DNA of 64,000 bases. It comes from Roridomyces roridus. Lineage: Eukaryota > Basidiomycota > Agaricomycetes > Agaricales > Mycenaceae. Where the stretch lies: positions 3,162,001 to 3,226,000 of the forward strand of contig JARKIF010000001.1 of NCBI GenBank assembly GCA_029378245.1. Reading direction: 5' to 3'. How positions within the stretch are numbered: position 1 is the stretch's first letter; each line of letters opens with the position of its first letter. The position numbers and the translations under genes were made by a program. Of the stretch, positions 11,020 to 21,347 are shown piece by piece. The notes under the pieces are model-generated. The model searched no databases and was not told the origin of the DNA. It saw nothing but the letters and a program-made list of their open reading frames with translations.

Positions 11020-12783
11020 CACTCCAGCCGCCGACGGCACCATTGCAATCTGGCTCTCCTCATCTCTGACCACCGGCAGGATAGCTCCACGGGCTGAAAG
11101 CCTCACCCTCTCCACCCCAGTCTCCCGCGCCAAAAGAACCTGATCCGCTTGCTTCAACTGGTCCGGCGCTGGCTGCGGATCCCCAAACAGTGCCCCAACC
11201 TTCTCGAGCGCCATGCCACTCACCTCATACCTCACACACCATACTGCGAACCATGAAAGAATGCAGCAACCTCCGAGCATGAGGTAGAAGTACCCACCCA
11301 GCGCACGTAGGAGGGGCGGTGCAGACACCAGCATCACAGACTCGAAGAACCAATCAGACGCCGTCGACACCGCCATCCCTCGAGCGCGCATCCAGAGCGG
11401 GAAGAGCTCAGCGCTGAGTAGCAAAGGCACCGGTCCCCACGTCCCGCCAAAGACGAAGAGGTAGAGGCAGAAGCCGATGATGATGCCTCGAGTGCTACCG
11501 AGAGCGGCGAGCATGTGCGGCCAATGGCTGACGTAGAGCTGCATCATTCCGAGGACGATGAGTGCGCAGGCGAGCCCGACAGAGCCCGACATGAGGATGA
11601 TGCGACGCCCGACTCTGTCGCTGAAGAGGATCGCTGGACAGGGTCCGAGGGAGTACGCCACTGCACAGATGGCGGCAAAGAAGAGGGCATGAGGGGTGTC
11701 GAGTCCAGCGCGAGTGAGACACTCCGGGAGGAAGTGCAAGACGGCGCTGATGCCGGTGAGCTGAGAAAACATGCGGATGAAAAACCCGATGGCCATGCGA
11801 CGAGGGTAGTTGAGCAGATTTCGCCAGCGCGGGGCTATTGCGTCAGGCGTCGCGTGGTCTCGGATCCTTTGCAGTCGAAGAGTGTCGACAACGCCATAGT
11901 ACGTATCATTGGGGCGTCTGTCAATTATATCGCCGCCCGCGTGCAAGTCGGAGAGTGTCCACAAGCCTTGCGCAGCGAAGCCGTTTTGGACGAGCCAGCG
12001 GGGGGACTCTGGGAGAAAGAAGGACAGGAGGAGCAGGACAAAGGACCCAGCAGCCTGCACAGCAAAGGGACCGCGCCAGGCTGCCGCGGTCTCGAAGCGC
12101 ATGAAAAGGTACCCAACCCACGTGGACAATGCGTAGCCTCCAGTCATACACAGAGCCTCTATGGCCGCAAACGTCCCGCGCTGGTCAGCAGGCGCAATTT
12201 CGACTAGGTACACCGGTACGCAGGTACTGAGTAGACCGGCACCGATGCCTTGGATCGAACGCCCGATAACAAGTACAGGAAAGTCCGTAGCGATAATTTG
12301 GACAAGGGCTGGCATGAAGTCAGTAGCAAGTAGTGGCAGCGAGTAAAGCACTTGCAGGCGACGAGGTAAAAGACAGCACCGATCTGTATCGAACGCCTGC
12401 GTCCAGCATAGTCGAGCACGTAGGCAGAGGCAAGAGCGGTGAAAAACGCAGTGATGCCCAGTGTTGCAATGAAAACGGCTGGGCGAGGTCAGGCTAGAAC
12501 GAAATGGGGGAGAATGTTACGCACCTGGGAGCACACGCGGAATCTCCTCCGTTCCCTCCTCTATTCCCGCCAAACTGATCTTGGTGCCATAGAATTGATT
12601 GAGAAAAGTGGGCTGAAGCTGGAAGGAGGCTATCAGCCCCTGGGAGTACCCGAAGAGACCGTCTCCCAGTGAAGCGATGGCGCAAGACGCGTAGAGCAGC
12701 GGCCGGCCAACGAATGCGCGTGGATACAGCACCGTGTAGGTCTTTGGACGGAGGAATCGGTAGAGTCGGTGTTGGAAGTCCAT
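10843..12783 (-). CDS. MFS sugar transporter
   Basis: A 12-helix proton-sugar symporter of the plasma membrane; sugar unknown. 615 residues in three exons: 12783-12525, 12478-12356 and 12308-10843. Landmarks: GDGLFGYSQG in helix 1, QFYGTK, LDYAGRRRSIQIG after helix 2, the signature VGR-like VIGRSIQGIGAG, PVYLVEIAP, LPESPRWL, the sugar-family QLTGI block (FSQLTGISAV), DRVGRR, and a late WGPVPLLLSAELFP. The tail from about residue 520 is Ser/Thr/Glu-rich and cytosolic. The second intron (12309-12355) uses a GC donor (GCAAGT). The last 177 bases of the CDS lie in the left inverted-repeat arm, and the kinase follows in the same orientation 370 bases later. A second copy of this tail lies in the right arm and a third diverged relic at 16515-16770. 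Confidence 0.9.
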
Positions 12784-13545
12784 TGCGAGGAGAGCGGGAC
12801 GCGTTCGACAGAACTGGACCTGGGAGCTCGAGTTTCGTCGCCGTGCCTGGAGTTGCTACACAGTTTAATCGTGTTCTTCGTCGTCTAAACTTTGAAAAGG
12901 GCGAGGTCGTGTCAAGGGCATACAAGTCGTGTTGGAGGAAGAGAGAAGGGACGTTGATTCTACATCAATTCTGATCCGACTCCCTCTCCGCCTGCGAGCA
13001 CTCAGCACGCTCTTTTACGCACAGAAACTTGGTCGTATTCTCGGATACTACTCTGAACTTGAGCCTCGGTATACGACGATTCAACCGCTATCCCTCCTCC
13101 TCTTCGTCCATGGCATCTTCTCTGCGCTCTCGCCTCTGTCCACCGCAAGGGGAATTGACCCAAGGTCCACCGCAACTTCGCATTCCATTGCATTGCATTG
13201 CAGAAGCTTTACAGTTGGATCATTTTTTCACTCTGCTTTCTTGTCTCCTTTGATGGTGATCGAGCGCATATGTTTCCACGGGATTATTTCCTCTCGCTGG
13301 GCATACTCGATGCTCTGCGGTCTCAAATGATCGAGCAGTAGCTTTAATTGACCAGCGCTAGGACTCAATGAAGACTCCCAGCTGCCTGTAACTTGTGCCT
13401 GACGGCTTTATATCACGCAACACGCGTTTCTCTCCATCCGGTTGTCGATCCTCTTTTTGTTTCCCTGGAACCTATTTTCCGACCGTTCTTGTTCACTGCC
13501 CATCACACTGTTACGTATGTGATCCTCACAACTCTATTACTCCAA
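12784..13545. other. Promoter side of the sugar transporter and spacer of the palindrome
   Basis: No gene recognised. Pyrimidine-rich tracts precede the right arm. The short frames seen here lack conserved motifs, and one runs into the copied transporter tail (see 13546-13722). Confidence 0.5.
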
Positions 13546-13722
13546 GAGTGCCAGTGGACGCTGGCTGACGGGATTGAGATGCTCGGGCTGCGATCGGCGC
13601 CAGTGGAGAGCTCGAGTGTCGATTCGGGGCCGTCAACGGGGACGACGGTGGAGGAGTCTGATGCTGGAGAGAAGGAAACACCTGGGGAGACGGACGGACT
13701 ACTTCACGAGAATCGAACGTAA
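13546..13722 (+). pseudogene. Truncated copy of the sugar transporter C-terminus in the right arm
   Basis: Encodes the final 59 residues of the transporter (CQWTLADGIEMLGLR to LLHENRT, with the same stop) and nothing before it. The upstream sequence is unrelated to the transporter. An open frame from 13393 runs into it in phase and would give a 109-residue chimera, probably by chance. Confidence 0.8.
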
Positions 13723-14092
13723 TAGTGTATTTTTTCTTGCAAGTGTGTGCTCTTTCTTGTAACCTTATTCGTAGACTTGTATAATGGCTACAGTGTGTAT
13801 TATCTTGGTATTATCTGGAGGGTCGAATCGGAAACACGTGCTCGTGGACAAGCCTGTCCCCTACCGCCATGTCCATCTCAAAGGCCTGTTCGCTCATGCT
13901 TCTCTCTCTCTCTCTTTCCTTCATATTCGATATTTCCCCCGAGTCCCTGAGACACGGATAGGAGAATTGTCCCGCGGAACTTGCGCGGAAACGACTGAGA
14001 CATGTCTACGATCCTCCCACTTTAAAAGGCTGGCCAGTTCACCCCCTAACCCCAACTTCTCTCTGCCTTCTACCACTACCACTACCACTCCA

Positions 14093-15281
14093 ATGCCCAT
14101 TGCTCAACCTATTCTCGGTCTTCACGGCTGCGTCGTCAACGGCGGTACTTTGCTCCTCGAGAAAGCAGTCGGCCTTGGGTCTTATGGCAAGGTTTACTAC
14201 GGCGTCGAGACCGACTCTGCTGTTCAATCCCGCCGCTCCTCGTGGGCATCCTCGGCCTCTGCATCACCGTCTTCCTCCTCCTCACCACCAAAGCCTAAAG
14301 TGTATGCAGTCAAATCCCTGCGAAGGGCCCAAGCCTTCCAGGATGACCCCAAGCTGTACGAACACGAGCGGAAGCTGCACAGCAGCGTCTCCGACCACCC
14401 GAACATCGTGACCCTCCACGACACCTTCATAGAGCAGGGTCACATGTTCTTCGTCCTGGATATGCACGTCCACGACACCATGTTGGCGGCTGTCCTCGAC
14501 GGCATGTACCAACATAACACACCACTCATCAAGCAGACCTTTGCGCAACTCGTCGATGCCATCCTCTTCTGCCACAGGAAAGGCGTCTATCACCGCAACA
14601 TCAAGCCTGACCACATCCTCGTCGATTACTGGGGTGGTAACCCCTGTCTCACCGACTTTGGAATGGCCACGTCCGACGTGGTGAGCCACCAGCTCGGTGT
14701 GGGCACGGCGCCCTACATGGCACCTGGTATGTATCTGCTCTCTTTCGCCCTCTTTCCGCATCATCGACTGAACTATTGTTTAAGAATCCTTTGACAACGG
14801 CGTCGGCGGCAGCTATCGCCCCGAACTTAGCGACGCCTGGGCTCTTGGGATGACCCTGATGAAAGTCGTGACGAATAACACTCCATGGTTCTCAGCGCGT
14901 CCCGAGGCCGACAAGAGTTTCAAACTCTTCGTCGAAGGTTTCCGGCACGACCTGTGCCGCAGACTTCCGGTCTCGCGCCCCCTGTCCAGGCTGTTTAGAG
15001 GCTTCTTTCGCATGGACCCTTCGAAGCGACTCAGCTTGGAGAGGTTCAACGAGGGGCTCCAGCGCATGGACGACATGTTCATGCGTCTGGACGAGGTTGA
15101 CGAGGTCGTTATGAGCGTGCGGCAACAGGCTTTGTGGGTGGGGCCTGGACGCACAAATCCTCCTCCGGAGGGATCTGCGCCCCCATTTCCGCTGTGGACA
15201 GGTCCGCCGAACGAATCGTGCCTCAAGGCGCCCGTGATGGTTTACCTCGGACGCATGGTGTGGTTCTGGCGCAAATGGTGA
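14093..15281 (+). CDS. Ran1/Ksp1-like protein kinase homologue, predicted pseudokinase (right copy)
   Basis: Same 376-residue product as 9284-10472: exons 14093-14726 and 14785-15281, intron 14727-14784. The HRD aspartate is Asn (codon AAC in CACCGCAACATC) and the loop Asn is His (GACCACATC). A TTTAAAAG element lies about 65 bases before the ATG and a CT-repeat further upstream; both are also in the left copy, so promoters are duplicated as well. Only the far upstream differs: here the truncated transporter tail, there the intact transporter. Confidence 0.85.
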
Positions 15282-15441
15282 CCGTGTCTGGAAATTTGAG
15301 ACCACTTTTCGTTTTGTACGTAGTAGTTGTCCGCATGAATACAAAATTTCATCCACGCTTTGGTTGTGCGTCAGGGGATCTTGGGTAGGTATAACTCATC
15401 CCGCGCGTGAAGGAAGCAGAGAGAGTACATTGACAGCGAAT

Positions 15442-16227
15442 TTATCTGAGGGTATATGTGCGAGCAGTAGCTAGCGTCCACCACCGAACCAAAGAACCTA
15501 ATTCAAACCCAAGAAAAGGTAAGCGGTATAGAAGCGGGGGCGCCGATGAATGTGTGACCTCGGGCAGGAGAACGGCGGGCACATCGAGTGAAGAAAGAAG
15601 CACGGTTGAAGAAAAGGGCGGTGTCTGTGGGAGCTCAGGCCGACTGCAGATCCCTCCCTCACAGCTTATAGTGCTTCTTGTCGCAGAGTGGACGTCCGGA
15701 AGCTGGTGGAAAGACGCGGTAGAGAATAACGCGAATGAAGAAAAACCTAACGAACATCGAATATTAGGAATGAGGGTAAAGAGAAAAAAACGCACATGTC
15801 CAGTTAGAAGGTCAACGACGGTACAATTGAGGAAAAGCCCATAGCCGATGGCGACGAAGGGAACACCAAAACTCATTAGAATGACCTGACGTGCTTCGGC
15901 CACCTTGAGCAGCACCACTGAATACCAGAGAACGAGTGCGGACAGGGCAGGAGGGTGATTGGACTCTTGAAAAGTAGAAAAATCGCGATTCTTCACGAAC
16001 GGCCTCCATTTTTGTACCAGACAATCGCGGTCCGTCACAGACGGCGCGTTTTCAACAAACGCGATCGAGGCAGTTGTGATTTCTCCTTGCACGGACAGCC
16101 AGCCACGATGTAGACACGCAAAGAATTCGCTTCTTCCTAGGGACCAAGTTTCTTCAAGCCACTTGCAGTGGTCAGCCCGCAGCCTGAGAATTGCTTGTAA
16201 GGAATGTCCGGTTTTCATGGAATGCAT
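15442..16227 (-). CDS. Hypothetical protein with hydrophobic segments, convergent with the kinase
   Basis: A 261-codon open frame from ATG 16227. It contains a hydrophobic stretch ALSALVLWYSVVLLKVAE, then VILMSFGVPFVAIGYG, LLTGHVRFFLFTLIP and a Ser/Pro-rich part. Part of this is homologous to the left flank (8850-9058), and the last 20 or so residues fall in the exact arm. I recognise no family. The hydrophobic runs suggest a membrane protein, but splice sites inside (for example near the pyrimidine tracts at 15640 and 15790) could make the real product shorter. Confidence 0.35.
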   Translation of the reverse strand: MHSMKTGHSLQAILRLRADHCKWLEETWSLGRSEFFACLHRGWLSVQGEITTASIAFVENAPSVTDRDCLVQKWRPFVKNRDFSTFQESNHPPALSALVLWYSVVLLKVAEARQVILMSFGVPFVAIGYGLFLNCTVVDLLTGHVRFFLFTLIPNIRCSLGFSSFALFSTASFHQLPDVHSATRSTISCEGGICSRPELPQTPPFSSTVLLSSLDVPAVLLPEVTHSSAPPLLYRLPFLGFELGSLVRWWTLATARTYTLR

Positions 16228-16514
16228 TCTTCAATCTTCACTCTTCTGAATGAGGATGTCCAGTGGTGGGTATTTGGTGCTCATGACGGTTGTCCAGACG
16301 AGTCCGAAATGTTGGCGACTCGGATCATAATGCCGCTATACAATTTGCTAAGCCGGGCGCGTTCCGAAAGGAGGCCTCTTTCGTGCAACTTGCGCGCTTC
16401 CGTGGTCCCAGCACTGACTTCTGCAACGTTCTGAACGAGCCGTTGGAAGGAAGGCGGGGATTTCGATCAAAAGGACCTACGACCTGAGTGCGTCTTGTAT
16501 CTTTTTGCTGCGCG

Positions 16515-16770
16515 GGCCAGATTGTGAGAGTACCGTCGGCGGCCGGAGTGGAGTCAAGCCTGGCCGATGGGATTCAGGCGGTCGGCGATGAGCATGGACT
16601 AGTACTTGCGATTGGTGGTGGTATCTGACGAAGACGAGACGGACGTGCTCCTACACGAGAATCGGATGTATTTTTCTTGTGACTTTACTGGTATACTTGT
16701 ATAATGGTACAGCGGGTCAGTGTATTATGGTCGTCATGTCGGAAATGCTGGTCGAGAAAATACAAAATAT
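16515..16770 (+). pseudogene. Diverged relic of the sugar transporter 3' end and its downstream region
   Basis: Matches the transporter tail at 10843-11080 read on its coding strand: GCCAGATTG, GTCGGCGGCCGGAGTGGAG, GATGGGATT, then ACACGAGAATCG, and further TTGTATAATGG and GTGTATTAT from the 3' flank. It extends past the inner edge of the exact arm (upstream transporter sequence), so it is not derived from the right arm. Indels break the frame. Confidence 0.7.
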
Positions 16771-16811
16771 CAATGCAATGCAGACGCTGGGTAATGTGTG
16801 TCGAGCGGTCA

Positions 16812-17514
16812 CTAACCGCTCGCACTTTTAGAGACGCGAATCTCCTGGGGTTCATGCGTAAAACGGTCGCGCATATAGCGGCTTGCGACTTTGGGTGTGG
16901 GGACCAAGATCGGACTCCTCAATGTGCAGGCAGCCTCCCAGTCACGAAGGGCTGCGACAAAGCCCGAGTTGGGATGGATACAAGCACGGCGCGTCTTGAC
17001 GAGCGCAAAGGCAGAGTCGTAGCTCATCGCGTGCTGGCGGATAAGATAGGCAATGACTATAGAGGCGCTGCGCGATACACCCTGTAGCACAAAGAAGAAG
17101 AAAGTCAAGGTTATTGCAAGTCGGAGATGGGCTCACCTGCTGACAATGGACGAGCACGTTCTCACCGCGGCCGAGGGCGGCCTGGATGAAGTCGCACGCA
17201 GCTGCTAGGTGAGGACGCAGGGTAGCGGAAGTACGGTCTTCGAGGTCGATGCGATGGTAGGAAAAGACTGCAGCTGCCTCGTCCTCCTGCGGAAGCCAGG
17301 GCACCTCGAGGACCTGTACAAGGTGCGTGATGTGGTGCTCGTGTAGGAGGTCTCGGTCGTGCATCGCTGCCATGGATCCGAGATAGAGTGCACCTGTGGG
17401 CTTGCAAGTGGTGGTAATTGGACCCGGGGAGAGAATACGGTGCATTGGGGTGCACATAGCCTCCATCTCCGCCGAGGAGACGCTGTCGAAGGTGATCATG
17501 GAGGGAGAGAACAA
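16812..17514 (-). CDS. Dual-specificity protein phosphatase
   Basis: Removes phosphate from Tyr and Ser/Thr of target proteins, with a Cys-phosphate intermediate. 215 residues in two exons (17514-17137 and 17081-16812; intron 17082-17136 with GTGAGC donor). N-terminus PTGALYLGSMAAMHD is the first strand of the DSP fold, followed by HHITHLVQVLEVPW, YHRIDLEDR (the Asp-containing acid loop), and the active-site loop VHCQQGVSRSASIVIAYLI, matching HCxxGxxRS. The intron falls inside this loop, after CQQ. MSYDSAFALVKTRRACIHPN is the usual helix after the active site. Cys, Arg and Asp are all present, so it is predicted active. An alternative start is ATG 17499 (MITFD). Confidence 0.88.
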
Positions 17515-18034
17515 GGAACTGGGACAGGGAGAGGAGAGACATGCTCCAGTGGTGATCGAATCTCCTCACTTGCCGCGTCATACCTTGGCGCAAACATGTC
17601 AAAAAAGCTCCAAAGAATGTGTCGAAGAATGTCTCGGTCCGCAGGTAAACGGAGATGGAGCTCGGAGGTCGGTATTAACCCAAAAGGGGTCCCAGAGCTG
17701 GTGGCCATCGACAGTCTCGAGCGCTGAATCCATCATGGTGGGATGCCAGTTCCAGATAAGTAGGTCGTAACTTTGCCAAGTACAGATAGGTCGTAACTTG
17801 TCGGACGGCTGACTGGTTGGAAGATGCACTACGGGAGTTGGAAATAAGAGTCCTTGACAAGCGGCCTAGGCCCAAGCTGAGATCACCGATTTCAACTTGA
17901 TTGCAATTTGCCAGCCGGTCACCTCGGCGGAAACACCTCATTGAGTCAAAGAAACGTTGCCAACCGGTCCACTGTGCGCTCGCAAAATGCGAGGACGTCG
18001 TCCTGGGTCCTACACTGACCATATATATGGATTT
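17515..18034. other. Intergenic region between two minus-strand genes
   Basis: Minus-strand frames here (for example WHPTMMDSALETVDGHQLWD near 17740) hold no motif I recognise. Taken as the 5' flank of the phosphatase and the 3' flank of the methyltransferase. Confidence 0.45.
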
Positions 18035-19312
18035 TTAACACTTCAACTTGTGTGCCACCCAAAATTCTGCCCGATAAATCCACCTCATCATCGCCTCACT
18101 GTCGCCCGTATACTCACATTCCACCGTCCTACTCTTCTGTCCATCCTCCTGTGGATCGATAATGAACCCAACCTCCTCCGCGGCACGCAACAGCTCTTCC
18201 AGACTTAGCTCGAGCTTCGCCTGCCCGCCGCTCGTCCAGAGAAGTGGACCGAGGTTGATCCACGTGCCGCCAGGGCGGAGGAGAGAATGGATGTGTTCTA
18301 GCGTCGTGAAGACGTTGAGTGAAGTGTCGATGAAGAAGAGGGTGACGATGAAGTCGTAGCCTGGGAGCGGAGGCAGGAGGGGATCTGTTGGAGGTGGAGG
18401 TTTGAGAGTGAGAAAGTCCTTCTCGACGAGCTTGAAACTGGGAGAGAGACGCGGGATGGCGTCGGGGAAGGTGATGGAGCGGAAGACAGAGGCAGCGGTT
18501 CTCTGGTGCGAAAACCAGTGTGCATATGGGTGAATCGTATGCTCGTTGATTTTAGACGTCGTGTTGGGCGAAAGTAGAAAGCGGAATGCCAAGTTCATGA
18601 AGAAAGAAAGCTCATTCGCGGAGGTTTCCTTGAAACCTGGAACTAGTCAGTTTCCCCGAAACGATTCGAAAGAGAGAAAAATGCAGCTACCAAGCTCGGA
18701 GATCTCCCATGCCAGCCGTCCCAGTCCTGACCCAGGAAGCAGGACCCGCTTCATCTCTCGATTCTCCACATTTTTTAGGACATCCAATATCGGTGCGAAT
18801 ATCCTCTCTCGCTCTCGCACACCATCGGAGCTCCAATCGCGTATATAGTGTTTGAGCGCCTCCCTCACTCGCATGAGATCCATCGAATTCCCACCGCGCG
18901 GGGGCAAGTCGATGTCAAATTCTCTCTCCGCGAGCCTGGCAATGGCGTCGGTGATCTTGCCATTCACATTTGTGACTTCCGCCTGTCTGTTAAGTTTCGC
19001 CGGGTACCCAATCGTGTACCCCAGACGCTTGTGAGTCCGACTGATACTCGCGTAGGACGCCTGGACGCGAGATGCCTCTGCCACCGACAGATGTCGAAAT
19101 CTCGCATACGTGTTGTGCGCTCGTTGCAAGGAAAATGGCGGAGCGTCGGCGGGGTCGAGGGATTTGAGAGAGACGAGATCTCGGAGCTCGGACCACGTGC
19201 GAGGGATTGAAAGGAAGCTAGAGTATCTCCAGCCCACGAAACCGACGAGCAGGGGAACGAAGAGAGCTATCCACACGTCGGAGGTCCATTGCGTGTCAAG
19301 GACAAACGGCAT
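18035..19312 (-). CDS. Carnosine N-methyltransferase-like protein (N2227 domain)
   Basis: SAM-dependent methyltransferase; the human relative CARNMT1 makes anserine and can methylate histidine in proteins, so the fungal substrate is uncertain. 409 residues: exon 1 19312-18691, intron 18643-18690, exon 2 18642-18035. The start MPFVLDTQW at 19312 is followed by a hydrophobic segment (IALFVPLLVGFVGW), suggesting membrane anchoring. Domain features: FRHLSVAEASRVQASYA, the SAM loop RVLLPGSGLGRLAWEI (GxGxGR), the partner motif ANELSFFMN across the splice, HPYAHWFSHQ, DFIVTLFFIDTSLNV (acid loop), and LRPGGTWINLGPLLW. All hallmark blocks of the family are present. Reading from ATG 19435 would add 41 residues of no evident merit. 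Confidence 0.87.
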
Positions 19313-19456
19313 TGATCTTATCACGTGTCCGAAAGGCCAGCCACAACGCTTTTCGCCCGAAAAGGCATTTTTTTGAGATTCCCGTGAAATTACTCCTAGA
19401 GTACTTATCGTACAACATTGAACCAGCACACCCATAAATCAATAGCACGTTACACC

Positions 19457-20256
19457 CTACGGGCAGTTCTTGGCAACAAGGTTGGCATTCCCGATGGCAG
19501 CATCAACAGCCTGTTGCGCAGCGGACACCGAGTCGTTCACTTGGGAGCTAAAATCCTGGAGTCAACGGCAGCGAGGAAAATATTTCGACGACATACTTGT
19601 TAATTCCAGACAACTGGGTCTTTGCAAAAGTGAGACCGAGGTTCACGGATGTCTGGCCAGAAGGCGGCGGGAATTGGCCGGTGATGAGGCCAGTGAGGAT
19701 ATCCTCAATCCCGTTCCCGGCAATAGCAACTCCCGCCTGCGCTCCCAGAACCCCCTGTTTGGTCGAGCCGTCGCTGTAATTTGTTGAATTTCCGGCAATT
19801 GGAGTTATGGTTGGACTGACTCGGTAGGGATGACGTTGATAAGCTCGCCCGCCGTCGTAAGGGTAGCAATAAGAGCGAGACGGTTGTTGTTGCACTCCTG
19901 GTCACCGTTCGCGCTTTGACTGTTGTTGGAGTCATTGCTGCTGCTGCTGCTGGTGTTGTTGTTGTTGTTAACGATGGAATTGCTGCTGCTGCTGTTGGAG
20001 CTTGAGCTCGAGCTGCTGCTGCTGTTGTTGTTGTTGCCGCCGTTGTTGTTGTTGCTGCTGCTGCTGTTGCCGTTGTTGTTGTTGTTGCTGACTTGAACGC
20101 TGTAGTTCGACTTGTAGCTGCTACTCGAGCTTGCCCTCGAGTGCAAGGGCGCTAAGAAATCAAGTTAGTTCGGAAATCCTCCAGTTTCGTTCAAACCATA
20201 CCGGCAACCGCAACAGAAGCAACGAAGAGGGCAAGAAGAAGAGAGAGGCGTGCCAT
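19457..20256 (-). pseudogene. Asn/Ser-rich secreted protein gene with an apparent frameshift
   Basis: The first exon, 20256-20202, encodes a signal peptide MARLSLLLALFVASVAVA. After the intron 20152-20201 comes a mature part with long Asn and Ser runs, then CNNNRLALIATLTTAGELINVIPT. There the frame ends in a stop, but the next frame continues as ITPIAGNSTNYSDG, VLGAQAGVAIAGNGI, PSGQTSVNLGL, and after intron 19556-19596 (41 bases) FSSQVNDSVSAAQQAVDAAI and ends LVAKNCP. Exon lengths 55+555+99 sum to one more than a multiple of three, confirming a one-base offset near 19810-19825. No intron can explain it. It is a recent inactivation, a sequencing error next to low-complexity DNA, or a real truncation. 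Function unknown; perhaps cell-wall or surface associated. Confidence 0.65.
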
Positions 20257-20362
20257 TGAAAAAGATTCGAAACGAAAGAGAGTGCGAAGTCAAGAAGTAA
20301 AAGTAATAGAAGACACCAGGTCTGGGCGAAAGGGAATGGATTTCGTGGGGGGTAGTGCCTCG

Positions 20363-20369
20363 TTTTATA
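20363..20369 (-). promoter_or_regulatory. TATA box of the Asn/Ser-rich protein gene
   Basis: TATAAAA on the minus strand, about 107 bases before ATG 20256. Confidence 0.5.
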
Positions 20370-21290
20370 CTGATGCAGATTCTTAGAGACGACAGAGCAT
20401 CAGGAGGCGCCACGGTGTGTGATCAGCTTCCCGGCACGAGGGTGTATCCCAAGCAACGAATAGAACGTAGCCAGCGCGGTCCCTTCAATTCAGTGTATTT
20501 TTGGAGAATGCAACCTCCGTCGGAGTGTTGATCGTGCGTCGACTTGATGAAATGATGCTCTCTTGCCGACTTGGGGGTTGCAGTTATCTGCGTTCGCCCA
20601 GGCAATAGCGAGGCTATGCTCTGCTTGTGCTCTTCGTAGCCATGGGAGGCCGACGGCTGCAAACAGCAACGACCGGGCCTGTCGTTCACTGTTCCCGAAG
20701 TACCGGTCGATGTCAATCACTGGTGGGCCACCAGACTCTTGGGTTTTCCGTTTATTGGTTAGATTTTCCGTTGAATGATTCCCCTGGGCACATCAAGCTT
20801 CAAGTGGAGGGCAATACGTTGAGTCGTGATCGTTTCGAGATCCACGCTAAAGACTGGCAGATATCAGGCATTCATCAGATTGGATGAATACAGAGCTAGA
20901 ACTCCGGGTGCATAGGGGACTTGGAAGAGTTGTGGAAGAGGTGAATCCTTGTGTATGACTCTGGAAAGTGATGTGGCCGCGGCGGAAGCAAAGAATGATG
21001 AAAGGCGGCATTTCCCTTTCGGGAATCAATGGAGCCCCTATCACAATTGCGATCAGTGTCTTGCATTCTACCCCATTCCTCGGCCGGCCAAGCATCCCTC
21101 CACGGAAGTGAAATGCCATGTCCACTTTTCGTGAACACATAATATTTCAGCCACCTGCGACCTAGACTCTCCACAGCAAAAATGAATCCTCGGCGGTCGA
21201 TCTACTCTCGCCCGCAATGATCCCTACATAACCCGCAGGCTGCCGCCGCGGAACGAAAAATGAACGAGTCTCAGACATTACTCTGGCCAG
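20370..21290. other. Divergent intergenic region, no gene seen
   Basis: Lies between the 5' ends of two secreted-protein genes. Frames here are short and without motifs. Confidence 0.5.
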
Positions 21291-21297
21291 TATAAAG
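21291..21297 (+). promoter_or_regulatory. TATA box of the DUF5648-type gene
   Basis: TATAAAG located 51 bases before ATG 21348, consistent with a short 5' leader. Confidence 0.6.
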
Positions 21298-21347
21298 CCG
21301 GCGTCGACCTGATTCACCCTCCATACACCCTCTTCTCATTCACGACC

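Larger units (their letters stand above)
13546..15506. repeat. Right arm of the 1961-bp inverted repeat
   Basis: Exact inverted partner of 9059-11019. Just beyond the outer edge, homology to the left flank continues but with many substitutions and indels (15507-15715 against 8850-9058), so the arms lie within an older, larger duplication. Confidence 0.92.

Noticed and set aside
11515..12207. 230-codon plus-strand frame inside the sugar transporter
   Set aside because: Antisense shadow of a gene with clear transporter signatures.
19920..20100. Long CAG/TTG-type simple repeats as a microsatellite or CRISPR-like array
   Set aside because: They are the Asn/Ser codons of the secreted protein; no spacer structure.
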